Assembly: GCA_029776555.1 (NCBI GenBank)
Contig: JAKOSZ010000020.1
Location: forward strand, 1 to 9,640
Length of the DNA: 9,640 bases
Origin: Bacillota bacterium
GTDB lineage: Bacteria; Bacillota; Clostridia; Acetivibrionales; JAKOSZ01
Direction of reading: 5' to 3'
Part shown: positions 1 through 5,698 of the stretch, piece by piece
How the letters are laid out: each line of letters begins with the position of its first letter
How positions within the stretch are numbered: the first letter of the stretch is position 1
Made by a program: the position numbers and the translations under genes
Notes under the pieces: generated by a model
What the model saw: the letters and a program-made list of their open reading frames with translations, nothing else
Told to the model about the DNA's origin: nothing
Databases searched by the model: none

Positions 1-969
1 ACACAGCGTCAGCCCCGGCAGGGCAATGAGGGCATCCCTTCCCCAGTCGGCAAACCAGGGGTAGCCGGCTATGATGCTCTTGGAGCCGGTGGATTCGGTA
101 GACACAATGAACCTGTCCGCCGCCAAAACCATCCACTTCTCAAAGTCATCCCGGGGAGCGGCGCTCTTGAAAAGCCGGCTTACCCGGGCTTCTTCCCGGG
201 CCACCAGTTCATCTCCGTCCGCCTTTTCCACTCCCTCTTCCACGGTAGCCAGCAGGGTAACCGTCTTATCCTCCCGGGGGCCGGCTTCAATGTCAAAATA
301 GCCCGGTATGTAGTGGTCCTCCTGGGGGTTCAGCCCGCGCCGGGCTTCCATTTCGTAATACATGTTCAGGTAAAAGCTGCCTTCAAGAGGGGTGTAGGTA
401 CCCTGGCTGCAGAAAAGCCTTATGGCCCTGTCCCCCCATGGCGGCCGAATTGTGACCCGGTTGCCTTCCCTTGACTGCTGAAAGTTCATCCACCGCCTTT
501 CCGAGTTATGGTGGTAGTCCCTGAAGTTCACAAGGGGGGTAAGCCTCAGCCTTAAAGGAGACTTCCCGTTTATTATGCGGTAGACTACAACCACGGTGTT
601 CCGGCCATAGACCATGCACACCGTTTTCACAATGCTCGTGTCCATTATCCCGTACTCAAACCTGGGAACGGCGCCTATAACGACCCTTCTTAAGTGGAGA
701 TGGCCGGCCATGGTGTGGTCCGGGGTCCGGCTGGAATAAAGGTTGTATTGCTTTCCGTCCAGAGTTACACTCTCGTCAATTTTGGAAAGAATGAGCCGCC
801 TTGCGGCGGGAGGACGCATGGCCGCCACCAGGAGGCCATGGTACCTCCGGGTGTTAGCCCCTATGATGGTGGAGGAGGCAAAGCCTCCGATTCCGTTGGT
901 TAGAAGCCACTCCTTTCTTATGCCGTCTTCAAAGCTGCGAAAAGACTCTTTCCCGAATTCATACAGCAA
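1..969 (-). CDS. Glycogen-debranching enzyme, N-terminal 323 residues (partial)
   Basis: Glycogen-debranching enzyme (amylo-alpha-1,6-glucosidase) of the archaeal/bacterial type, which hydrolyses alpha-1,6 branch points and so helps mobilise glycogen in the cytoplasm. Seen directly: residues 20-50 contain EWLLTNGIGGFASST followed by RRYHGLLVAA, the hallmark of the GDE N-terminal domain. The last 20 residues in the window are PWFADWGRDALIALPGLTLC, the entry to the catalytic (alpha/alpha)6-barrel domain with its conserved WGRD. The remaining catalytic domain lies beyond base 1. The start is a TTG at 969-967: an in-frame TGA lies only three codons upstream, and GGGAG sits 9 nt before the TTG. 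No ATG is available before the conserved domain. It follows yvcK on the same strand, but an intrinsic terminator separates them, so it is probably its own transcription unit. The family call is firm. The exact substrate (glycogen or another branched glucan) is inferred from family membership. Confidence 0.92.
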   Translation of the reverse strand, partial: MLYEFGKESFRSFEDGIRKEWLLTNGIGGFASSTIIGANTRRYHGLLVAAMRPPAARRLILSKIDESVTLDGKQYNLYSSRTPDHTMAGHLHLRRVVIGAVPRFEYGIMDTSIVKTVCMVYGRNTVVVVYRIINGKSPLRLRLTPLVNFRDYHHNSERRWMNFQQSREGNRVTIRPPWGDRAIRLFCSQGTYTPLEGSFYLNMYYEMEARRGLNPQEDHYIPGYFDIEAGPREDKTVTLLATVEEGVEKADGDELVAREEARVSRLFKSAAPRDDFEKWMVLAADRFIVSTESTGSKSIIAGYPWFADWGRDALIALPGLTLC

Positions 970-1046
970 GGGCTGTCACTCCCTAAGCTCTTCCTCACGG
1001 GCCCCCTTTCTTCCTTATATTTTCTTCCTATCTCCATCTTTTATGA

Positions 1047-1089
1047 CAAAAAATCCGCCCCCTTAAAACATGGTCTTAGGGAACGGATT
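1047..1089 (-). terminator. Rho-independent terminator after yvcK
   Basis: Read on the minus strand, arm AATCCGTTCCC (1089-1079) pairs with GGGGGCGGATT (1062-1052). This gives an 11-bp stem with two G.U pairs and a 16-nt loop, and it runs straight into a T tract (six Ts at 1053-1048, the first two within the stem). It lies 34 nt after the yvcK stop codon. The G.U pairs form only in the minus-strand RNA, so the terminator is directional and should end the murB-rapZ-yvcK message before the debranching-enzyme gene. The rest of the gap (970-1051) holds only the ribosome binding site of the next gene and no clear promoter. Confidence 0.8.
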
Positions 1090-1122
1090 ATCTTTAAGTC
1101 CGCTAAAGCGGCAGCCCCGGTC

Positions 1123-2478
1123 TTAAGTGGCCGCATCCTTTATGCCTGAAGTCCTCTTCCTTAAACGCTCCTTCACATAATAGTAGTCAATTATTCTCTT
1201 CTTATCCTTGGCCAGCACCGTCTCAGCCACCAAATCGATTATTGCCCCCGCCAGTTTTTCCGGGTCGTGCCTTACCAGGTTGTTCTTAACGCTTAAGTAG
1301 TCGCCGCATATGAGCTTTATCCCGCTTTTGCTCACCGAATCCATGTCAATTGCTACGGCTCCCGCGCCGTCCTCGGCATAGTTCTTTTTCAAATCCTCGG
1401 GAATCTCTGCGTTGTTTACTATGCAGTAGTCCACTATTCCCTTGTAGGAATGCCTCTCTAAAGCCGCTATGTGGTCCGATACGGTGTAATTTTCCGTTTC
1501 CCCGGGCTGGGTCATTATATTGCAGACGTAGACTTTTACCGCATTGGTGTTGTTTTTTATGGCCTCACATATGCCTTTCACCAGCAGGTTGGGAATAACG
1601 CTGGTATACAGGCTTCCGGGCCCCAGTACCAGCACGTCGGCTTCACTTATGGCATCCAGGGCTTCCTTCAGCGGTTTTGGATCTTCCGGTTCCATGAAAA
1701 GCCTTTTTATTCTGCCCGGGTGGGTCGAGTTGTGTTTGCCTATGTTTGATTCCCCGCATATTACGGTTCCGTCTTCCAGCTCGGCGCAAATCCGCACATC
1801 GTCCAGGGTCACCGGCAGTACGTTGCCGGTAACGGCAAGGACGTCGCTCATCCTGTGGACGGCCTCCTCAAAACTTTTGGAGATGCCGTCCATGGCGGCC
1901 AGGAACAGGTTCCCGAAACTCTGCCCTTTAAGTACTCCATCGGTAAACCTGTACTGCAGCAGCCTCTCCATTATCGGCTCCGTGTCGGCAAGGGCAAGTA
2001 TGCAGTTTCTTATATCACCGGGAGGGAGCATGCCCAGGTCCTGCCTCAACATGCCGGAACCTCCCCCGTCGTCGGCCACCGTGACAATAGCCGTTATGTT
2101 GGAACTGAAAAGCTTTAGGCCCCTCAGCATGGTGGAAAGGCCGGTTCCGCCGCCTATGGCTACAATTTTAGGCCCCTTAATAAGTATCCTCTTTTCATAC
2201 AGCAGGTTGGTCAGCTTATCCGCGTCAAGGGATATCCTGAAGCCGCTGCTGTTGGATAAGGCAAGAAGGATGGTTTTCGTCAGGTATTTCACCGAGAGGA
2301 ATATGAAAACGCAGCCCGATATGATGAGAAAAACGGACAGTACGGTCTTTATCGGGTTCCAATAGTAATTATTGAGAAGGTATGACAAACCTATGCTTAT
2401 GCTCACTATACCTGCCGCGCCAAGCGCCAGCCATCTTTTTACCCGGATTCCGGGCCTGAACCAGTCTCCCAGCCTCAT
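1123..2478 (-). CDS. yvcK: YvcK-family gluconeogenesis factor / CofD-like protein, membrane-anchored form
   Basis: Member of the YvcK/CofD-like (UPF0052) family. In Bacillus subtilis YvcK is needed for growth on gluconeogenic carbon sources, binds UDP-sugars such as UDP-GlcNAc and influences cell-wall synthesis and shape. Its biochemical activity is not settled. Seen here: 451 residues, with two hydrophobic stretches at about 16-35 and 45-63 that predict a membrane hairpin, then a Rossmann-like core opening with KIVAIGGGTGLSTMLRGLK (GGGTG at 109-113) and VTVADDGGGSGMLR, PPGDIRNCILALAD and QSFGNLFLAAM, all signature motifs. The B. subtilis protein is about 317 residues and has no such membrane part; longer membrane-anchored forms are familiar in clostridia. 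The start is an ATG overlapping the rapZ stop as ATGA, with GAGGAG 9 nt before it inside the end of rapZ, so the two are probably translationally coupled. A terminator follows. whiA, the usual next gene, is missing. Confidence 0.95.
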   Translation of the reverse strand: MRLGDWFRPGIRVKRWLALGAAGIVSISIGLSYLLNNYYWNPIKTVLSVFLIISGCVFIFLSVKYLTKTILLALSNSSGFRISLDADKLTNLLYEKRILIKGPKIVAIGGGTGLSTMLRGLKLFSSNITAIVTVADDGGGSGMLRQDLGMLPPGDIRNCILALADTEPIMERLLQYRFTDGVLKGQSFGNLFLAAMDGISKSFEEAVHRMSDVLAVTGNVLPVTLDDVRICAELEDGTVICGESNIGKHNSTHPGRIKRLFMEPEDPKPLKEALDAISEADVLVLGPGSLYTSVIPNLLVKGICEAIKNNTNAVKVYVCNIMTQPGETENYTVSDHIAALERHSYKGIVDYCIVNNAEIPEDLKKNYAEDGAGAVAIDMDSVSKSGIKLICGDYLSVKNNLVRHDPEKLAGAIIDLVAETVLAKDKKRIIDYYYVKERLRKRTSGIKDAAT

Positions 2479-3350
2479 GTGATTGCACTCCTCAAGTCTT
2501 TGTCTATGTCCCTGTGTTCAATTATTACCTTGCGGTACTTGCCGCAGAGCATTTTGTACAGCTCATCGGCAATTACCACGGACCTGTGCCTCCCGCCGGT
2601 ACACCCCACTCCTATTACCAGCTGCGACTTCCCTTCCTTGATGTACTTAGGGACCAGGAATTCCAGCATGCAGTCCAGTTTTTCCAGAAACTCCGAGGTT
2701 TCCGCATGGCTTAAGACATATTCCCTGACCGACCGGTCCTTTCCCGTAAGCTTCCTCATTGAGCCCACATAAAAGGGGTTGGGAATAAACCTCACGTCAA
2801 AAACCAGGTCGCTGTCTATGGGAATCCCATACTTAAAGCCAAAGGAAACTATGCTTATGTAAAGGTCCTTTTCCTGTGCTTCACTGCAAAATATCCTGTC
2901 CAGCTCATCCTTAAGCTGTCCTGTGCTCAGGTCGGTGGTGTCTATTACACGGTCAGCCCAGGGTTTTAGTATCTCAATGACTCTCCTTTCCTCCCGGATG
3001 CTGTTAAGAAGCCTTCCCTTCGAAAGCAGGGGATGGGCCCTCCTGCTTTCCTTAAACCTTTTCACCAGGGCTTCATCCGATGCGTCAAGGTAGAGTATCT
3101 CGTAAGCACAACCTGTCCCTTTGAGAGCTTCCAGTTCGGGAAAAAGCCCGTTTAAAAGCTCCTTTCCCCTTATGTCGATGACTGCGGCTACCCTGTCCAG
3201 CTTCCCCTGGCTCTTTAAGCATATGTCATAGAGCCTGGACAAGAGCGCCGGAGGGAGGTTATCCACACAGAAAAATCCCAGGTCTTCCAAGTGCTTTATT
3301 GCTTGCCTTTTTCCTGCTCCCGACATTCCTGTTACAATAACAAACCTCAT
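2475..3350 (-). CDS. rapZ: RapZ/YvcJ-family P-loop nucleotide-binding protein
   Basis: RNase adapter RapZ / nucleotide-binding YvcJ family, 291 residues (family about 285-295). In E. coli RapZ binds small RNAs and controls glmS, hence glucosamine-6-phosphate supply. Bacillus YvcJ binds and hydrolyses nucleotides, and its RNA role is unproven. Seen: Walker A region GMSGAGKR at 8-15; LEDLGFFCVDNLPPALL at 21-37; Walker B-like VAAVIDIR at 54-61; the C-terminal FGFKYGIPIDSDLVFDVRF and GCTGGRHRS (249-257) typical of the family. The residue after the Walker A lysine is Arg, where Ser or Thr is expected. I chose the ATG at 3350 over an upstream in-frame ATG at 3404 because AAGGAG lies 8 nt before it and the protein then begins MRFVIVTG, as family members do. 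The longer form would add 18 residues encoded across the intergenic hairpin. It lies between murB and yvcK, overlapping yvcK by 4 nt. Confidence 0.95.
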   Translation of the reverse strand: MRFVIVTGMSGAGKRQAIKHLEDLGFFCVDNLPPALLSRLYDICLKSQGKLDRVAAVIDIRGKELLNGLFPELEALKGTGCAYEILYLDASDEALVKRFKESRRAHPLLSKGRLLNSIREERRVIEILKPWADRVIDTTDLSTGQLKDELDRIFCSEAQEKDLYISIVSFGFKYGIPIDSDLVFDVRFIPNPFYVGSMRKLTGKDRSVREYVLSHAETSEFLEKLDCMLEFLVPKYIKEGKSQLVIGVGCTGGRHRSVVIADELYKMLCGKYRKVIIEHRDIDKDLRSAIT

Positions 3351-3364
3351 TGCTCGTTCTCCTT

Positions 3365-3393
3365 CCGGCAGGGAACTTCCGACACCCTGCCGG
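3365..3393 (-). repeat. GC-rich hairpin abutting the rapZ ribosome binding site
   Basis: Perfect 9-bp inverted repeat: CCGGCAGGG (3393-3385 on the minus strand) and CCCTGCCGG (3373-3365), with an 11-nt loop. It begins 16 nt after the murB stop and its 3' arm ends directly against the AAGGAG ribosome binding site of rapZ (3364-3359). No T tract follows, so it is not an ordinary intrinsic terminator. It could modulate rapZ translation, partially attenuate, or stabilise a processed mRNA end. The pairing is seen directly; the role is inference. Confidence 0.65.
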
Positions 3394-3409
3394 GCGCACC
3401 GCATGTGTC

Positions 3410-4324
3410 CTACTCCTCTCCCACAATCCTCACTTCAGTTTCAAGGTTTACTCCGAACCTCTCCCTTACCTTATCCTGGATGCAGCGTATGAGTTTTATT
3501 ATGTCCTCCGATGTCGCCCCTCCCGTGTTTACTATAAAGCCGCAGTGCTTGGCGGATACCTGGGCGCCTCCTATGCTGTAGCCTTTAAGGCCGCATTCCT
3601 CTATGAGCTTTCCTGTGTAAAAGCCCTGGGGCCTTTTAAAAACGCTGCCGGCGCTGGGAAGGTCAAGAGGCTGTCTCTCCCTGCGCCTTCTCCTGAACTC
3701 CTCCATTAAGGCTTTTATCTCCCCATGCCTTCCCCGGTTCAGCTTAATTTTTGAAGCAATCACTATTTTGCCTTCCTTTTGTATGACGCTGCTCCTGTAA
3801 GAAAACCGGTGCCCGTCCCCCCTGATAACTTCTATGTTCCCATTAGAATCGAGGCACCTTGTCTCCACGACCACGTCTTTCATTTCGCTGCCATAGGCCC
3901 CGGCATTCATGGCAACGGCACCCCCCAGCGTGCCGGGTATGCCTTCGGCGAACTCCAGCCCGCTGAGCCCATGCTCCAGTGCCGTCCTTGAGAGCCTTGA
4001 GAGCAAAACCCCGGCTTCAGCCTCAATGAACTCATCTTCAACCTTATAGTTTTCGAAGCTGCCGCAAAGCTTCACCACCGCGCCCCGGATGCCTTTATCC
4101 CTGACCACCAGGTTGGTGCCGTTTCCCATAATAAACAGGGGTATCTCCCGTTCTTTGCACACCTTAACAACAGCAACCAGGTCTTCCGCACTTCTCGGCA
4201 AAATCATTATATCGGCCGGCCCGCCCACCTTAAACGAGGTGTGTCTGTTCATGGGCTCGTCTATATGACAGTTTTTTTCGCCAACTATGTCCTTAAAAAG
4301 ATCCAGATACAACTCCTTTTTCAA
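3410..4324 (-). CDS. murB: UDP-N-acetylenolpyruvoylglucosamine reductase (MurB)
   Basis: FAD-dependent, NADPH-using reductase that converts UDP-GlcNAc-enolpyruvate to UDP-MurNAc, the second committed step of peptidoglycan precursor synthesis in the cytoplasm. It has 304 residues, the usual length for the short (type II) Gram-positive form. Seen: the FAD-binding PCMH-type domain with GNGTNLVVRD (68-76), EFAEGIPGTLGGAVAMNAGA (124-143) and YRSS (176-179, whose Arg is expected to bind substrate); then the C-terminal MurB domain with SAGSVFKRP (224-232, Ser227 the expected proton donor) and LETEVR (294-299, carrying the expected acidic catalytic residue). The start is TTG at 4324-4322: AAGGAG lies 9 nt upstream and no ATG occurs before the conserved N-terminal helix. 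It heads the murB-rapZ-yvcK operon, 59 nt ahead of rapZ, and is separated by 112 nt from hprK. Confidence 0.97.
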   Translation of the reverse strand: MKKELYLDLFKDIVGEKNCHIDEPMNRHTSFKVGGPADIMILPRSAEDLVAVVKVCKEREIPLFIMGNGTNLVVRDKGIRGAVVKLCGSFENYKVEDEFIEAEAGVLLSRLSRTALEHGLSGLEFAEGIPGTLGGAVAMNAGAYGSEMKDVVVETRCLDSNGNIEVIRGDGHRFSYRSSVIQKEGKIVIASKIKLNRGRHGEIKALMEEFRRRRRERQPLDLPSAGSVFKRPQGFYTGKLIEECGLKGYSIGGAQVSAKHCGFIVNTGGATSEDIIKLIRCIQDKVRERFGVNLETEVRIVGEE

Positions 4325-4436
4325 AAACCACAGCTCCTTACGGCAAAAGTCGCTTTTACATCAAGCTGGCCCTACACTATATTATATTAAAAAACTGCCC
4401 CTCAAACCTAAAATCTAATACTATTCCCCCGCCGTT
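4325..4436 (-). promoter_or_regulatory. murB: Probable promoter and leader of the murB-rapZ-yvcK operon
   Basis: This gap between hprK and murB carries a perfect TATAAT at 4386-4381 (minus strand), preceded by a T-rich stretch. No good TTGACA lies 16-18 bp upstream (the hexamers there are AGGTTT-like), so the promoter call rests mainly on the -10 box. The resulting leader of about 50 nt contains a small hairpin GTAAAAG-CGA-CTTTTGC just before the AAGGAG site. No convincing terminator for hprK is visible here, so read-through from hprK into murB remains possible. Confidence 0.4.
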
Positions 4437-4892
4437 TCAAGTTTCCCTTCTCATTTCCCGCATTATCTTTTCGTTTAAGACTCTTGCCGCATTGTAACCC
4501 ATCTTCTTCTGCCTGTTATTGATGGCGGCCACTTCCACAACTATGGCAAGGTTTCTCCCGGGCCTTACCGGTATCGTGAGTGAAGGCACCTTTATTCCCA
4601 GGATTTCGGTGTACTCATCAATGAGCCCCAGCCTTTCATAGTCTTTCTTATCATTCCAGAATTCAAGGTTAATTACCAGGTCGATGCTCTCCGTCAGCTT
4701 CACCGAACCTACCCCGTAAAGGTTCTTTACGTCCAGGATGCCTATGCCCCTGATTTCAACCAGGTGCTTTATAATATCCGGGGCCGTGCCCACCAGCGTC
4801 TTTTCAGAAACCTTCCTTATCTCCACAATGTCGTCGGCTACAAGCCGGTGACCCCGCTTGACTATTTCAAGGGCGGTTTCGCTCTTCCCCAC
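4437..4892 (-). CDS. hprK: HprK C-terminal kinase-domain fragment (frameshifted, 151 aa)
   Basis: Open frame with the rest of the HprK catalytic domain. It can start only at the GTG that is the Val codon of the P-loop (GTG GGG AAG AGC), giving MGKSETALEIVKRGHRLVADD and so on, so the first half of the P-loop is missing. It retains HRLVADD, the HprK signature EIRGIGILDVKNLYGVGSV, and IPVRPGRNLAIVVEVA with NNRQKKMGYNAA near the end. There is no good ribosome binding site before the GTG. Expression would need re-initiation near the stop of the upstream fragment, which it overlaps by 26 nt. An active enzyme from this piece alone is unlikely. Confidence 0.7.
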   Translation of the reverse strand: MGKSETALEIVKRGHRLVADDIVEIRKVSEKTLVGTAPDIIKHLVEIRGIGILDVKNLYGVGSVKLTESIDLVINLEFWNDKKDYERLGLIDEYTEILGIKVPSLTIPVRPGRNLAIVVEVAAINNRQKKMGYNAARVLNEKIMREMRRET

Positions 4893-5376
4893 CCCGCTTT
4901 CTCAGGATGAGTATGCCCTCTCCGTGCACTTCCACGAAGACTCCGTGCTTGGTTGTCCTTGGAGCTAACTCAACATTCAAATGGCTTATGATCCTGCTTA
5001 AGAACCTTGAAGTGATTTCATTGGTCCTTAAGACCTGGATGCCAGATTTATCGGACACCTCCACCATTTCAGGAAACACCTCAAGGCCCCGCGCTACTAT
5101 CATACAGGGGAATCCGCACTTAAAGAAATTGTCCAAACGTTCACGTCGGACTTCCGGCGTAAGTTGGGCCAGGTATTCCGTCTCTCCCTTTCCCATTATC
5201 TGTATCCTGTCGCTGCCGAAGAACCCAAGGTAGCCTGCCAGCTGCAGCCCCGGCCTGTTTATGTCAGACGTGGTAACAAGTATCTCTTCCAGCCGGTCAC
5301 ATCCGCTTACCTCCTCTAAGTGGAATTCATTGACCAGTTCCTTGAGAGTTACCGAACAGCCGGAGTTGTTATCCAT
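4867..5376 (-). CDS. hprK: HprK N-terminal fragment (frameshifted, 169 aa)
   Basis: Open frame for the HprK N-terminal domain and the beginning of the kinase domain. Residues 1-158 are HprK-like, including HGVFVEVHGEGILIL just before the P-loop. The last 11 residues (RKRGGEERNRP) are out-of-frame sequence ending at TGA 4869-4867. The start is an ATG at 5376 with GGAGG 7 nt upstream, a strong site, so translation of this part is likely. Without the P-loop and the catalytic core it should have neither kinase nor phosphorylase activity. A perfect TATAAT at 5417-5412 lies upstream. Confidence 0.75.
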   Translation of the reverse strand: MDNNSGCSVTLKELVNEFHLEEVSGCDRLEEILVTTSDINRPGLQLAGYLGFFGSDRIQIMGKGETEYLAQLTPEVRRERLDNFFKCGFPCMIVARGLEVFPEMVEVSDKSGIQVLRTNEITSRFLSRIISHLNVELAPRTTKHGVFVEVHGEGILILRKRGGEERNRP

Positions 5377-5411
5377 GATTTCACCTCCAGGTACACCACG
5401 CTTTTGGGCTA

Positions 5412-5433
5412 ATTATATAACAAAAACAGTCAA
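5412..5433 (-). promoter_or_regulatory. hprK: Possible hprK promoter
   Basis: On the minus strand a perfect TATAAT (5417-5412) lies 35 nt before the hprK ATG in an AT-rich pocket. A TTGACT (5433-5428) is also present but only 10 bp from the -10 box, too close for a standard sigma-A promoter, and a -35 at 17-bp spacing is poor (TTTCTT). The -10 box is the main support. Confidence 0.35.
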
Positions 5434-5579
5434 TAAGAAATCCCGGAGGAGGAATATCCTTAAAAATTGCCCTGCCCTCCGGCAGAAGCTTAGAGTAAGG
5501 GGAAAGCCGTTCAGTCGAACGGGAAGGTAAACAGAGGGTAGAATTGAGAAGGGGGAAGGGGTTTAACTTTTTTCTCATT
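5434..5579. other. Gene-free gap between hppA and hprK, promoter-distal part
   Basis: Together with the inverted repeat next to it, this forms a 322-nt gap (5377-5698) without a credible gene. It holds a small perfect hairpin (CCGTTC-AGTC-GAACGG, 5507-5522), a weak hairpin CTGCC-GGAG-GGCAG on the minus strand near 5473-5486 followed by ATTTTTAAGG that might act as a terminator for transcripts coming from hppA, and a purine-rich plus strand (pyrimidine-rich RNA) at about 5517-5561. The one open frame here (5578-5381, minus, 65 codons) lacks a ribosome binding site and resembles nothing I recognise. Confidence 0.5.
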
Positions 5580-5688
5580 CCCGGCAGGCCTCCGGGCCAT
5601 GGCCCCGCCCGGCGATTTGTGCGCCTCTAAGCTTCAGTAAGACTTCCGGAGGGTTCCATGGCCCGCCTGACAGGAAAAAGCTGCCGGG
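5580..5688. repeat. Imperfect long inverted repeat downstream of hppA
   Basis: Plus-strand outer arms CCCGGCAG (5580-5587) and CTGCCGGG (5681-5688) are perfect complements. Inside and partly overlapping them, CAGGC-CTCC-GGGCCATGG (5585-5602) matches the complement of CCATGGCCCGCCTG (5656-5669) in 14 positions, interrupted by a 4-nt insertion. A third pair, CCTCCGG (5589-5595) and CCGGAGG (5646-5652), offers an alternative fold. The element starts 10 nt after the hppA stop and is far more GC-rich than the rest of the gap. It ends without a T tract on the minus strand, so it is not a standard terminator. It could be a structured 3' UTR or a copy of a dispersed palindromic repeat. I cannot tell which from one copy. 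Confidence 0.6.
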
Positions 5689-5698
5689 GTTTTATTGA

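Larger units (their letters stand above)
4437..5376 (-). pseudogene. hprK: HPr kinase/phosphorylase, frameshifted in the P-loop
   Basis: HprK phosphorylates Ser46 of HPr with ATP or PPi and also removes the phosphate, setting carbon catabolite repression in Firmicutes. The locus encodes all of HprK, but in two frames. Frame 1 covers the N-terminal domain up to GILIL (residue 158, codon 4905-4903). Frame 2 resumes at ESGVGKSETALE (codons from 4901). The expected Walker A sequence is GESGVGKS. Here CTG is followed by A GAA AGC instead of a GGA GAA AGC-type sequence, so two bases are missing and the first Gly of the P-loop is lost. Restoring two bases gives 313 residues, the usual HprK length of about 310. 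All other motifs are intact: KHGVFVEVHGEG, HRLVADD, EIRGIGILDVKNLYGVGSV, RPGRNLAIVVEVAAINNRQ. This otherwise clean conservation suggests a very recent mutation or a sequencing/assembly error rather than old decay. Confidence 0.85.

Noticed and set aside
1103..1114. Short CCGCTTTAGCGG palindrome before the yvcK terminator
   Set aside because: A 4-5 bp stem with no T tract; the longer hairpin at 1052-1089 is the convincing terminator.
1544..2365. A 273-codon plus-strand open frame
   Set aside because: It lies wholly antisense to yvcK, whose protein is strongly conserved in the other strand, and its translation is Ser/Pro-rich shadow sequence with no recognisable domain.
3351..3404. Longer rapZ with 18 extra N-terminal residues from the ATG at 3404
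   Set aside because: The extension crosses a hairpin and is unlike the family N-terminus. The ATG at 3350 has a well-placed AAGGAG and gives MRFVIVTG.
4867..4910. Programmed ribosomal frameshift in hprK
   Set aside because: No slippery heptamer or stimulatory structure is evident, and no simple slip restores the first glycine of the P-loop. Mutation or base-call error explains it better.
5381..5578. A 65-codon minus-strand frame upstream of hprK
   Set aside because: No ribosome binding site, no family resemblance, and it runs over the hprK promoter and ribosome binding site.
3365..5687. CCGGCAG/CTGCCGG recurring in three intergenic places (3365, 3387, 5479, 5581, 5681) as a regulatory motif
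   Set aside because: Two pairs are simply the arms of inverted repeats, and the same heptamer also occurs inside coding sequence (for example 15-21 and 1811-1817), so no separate motif is supported.
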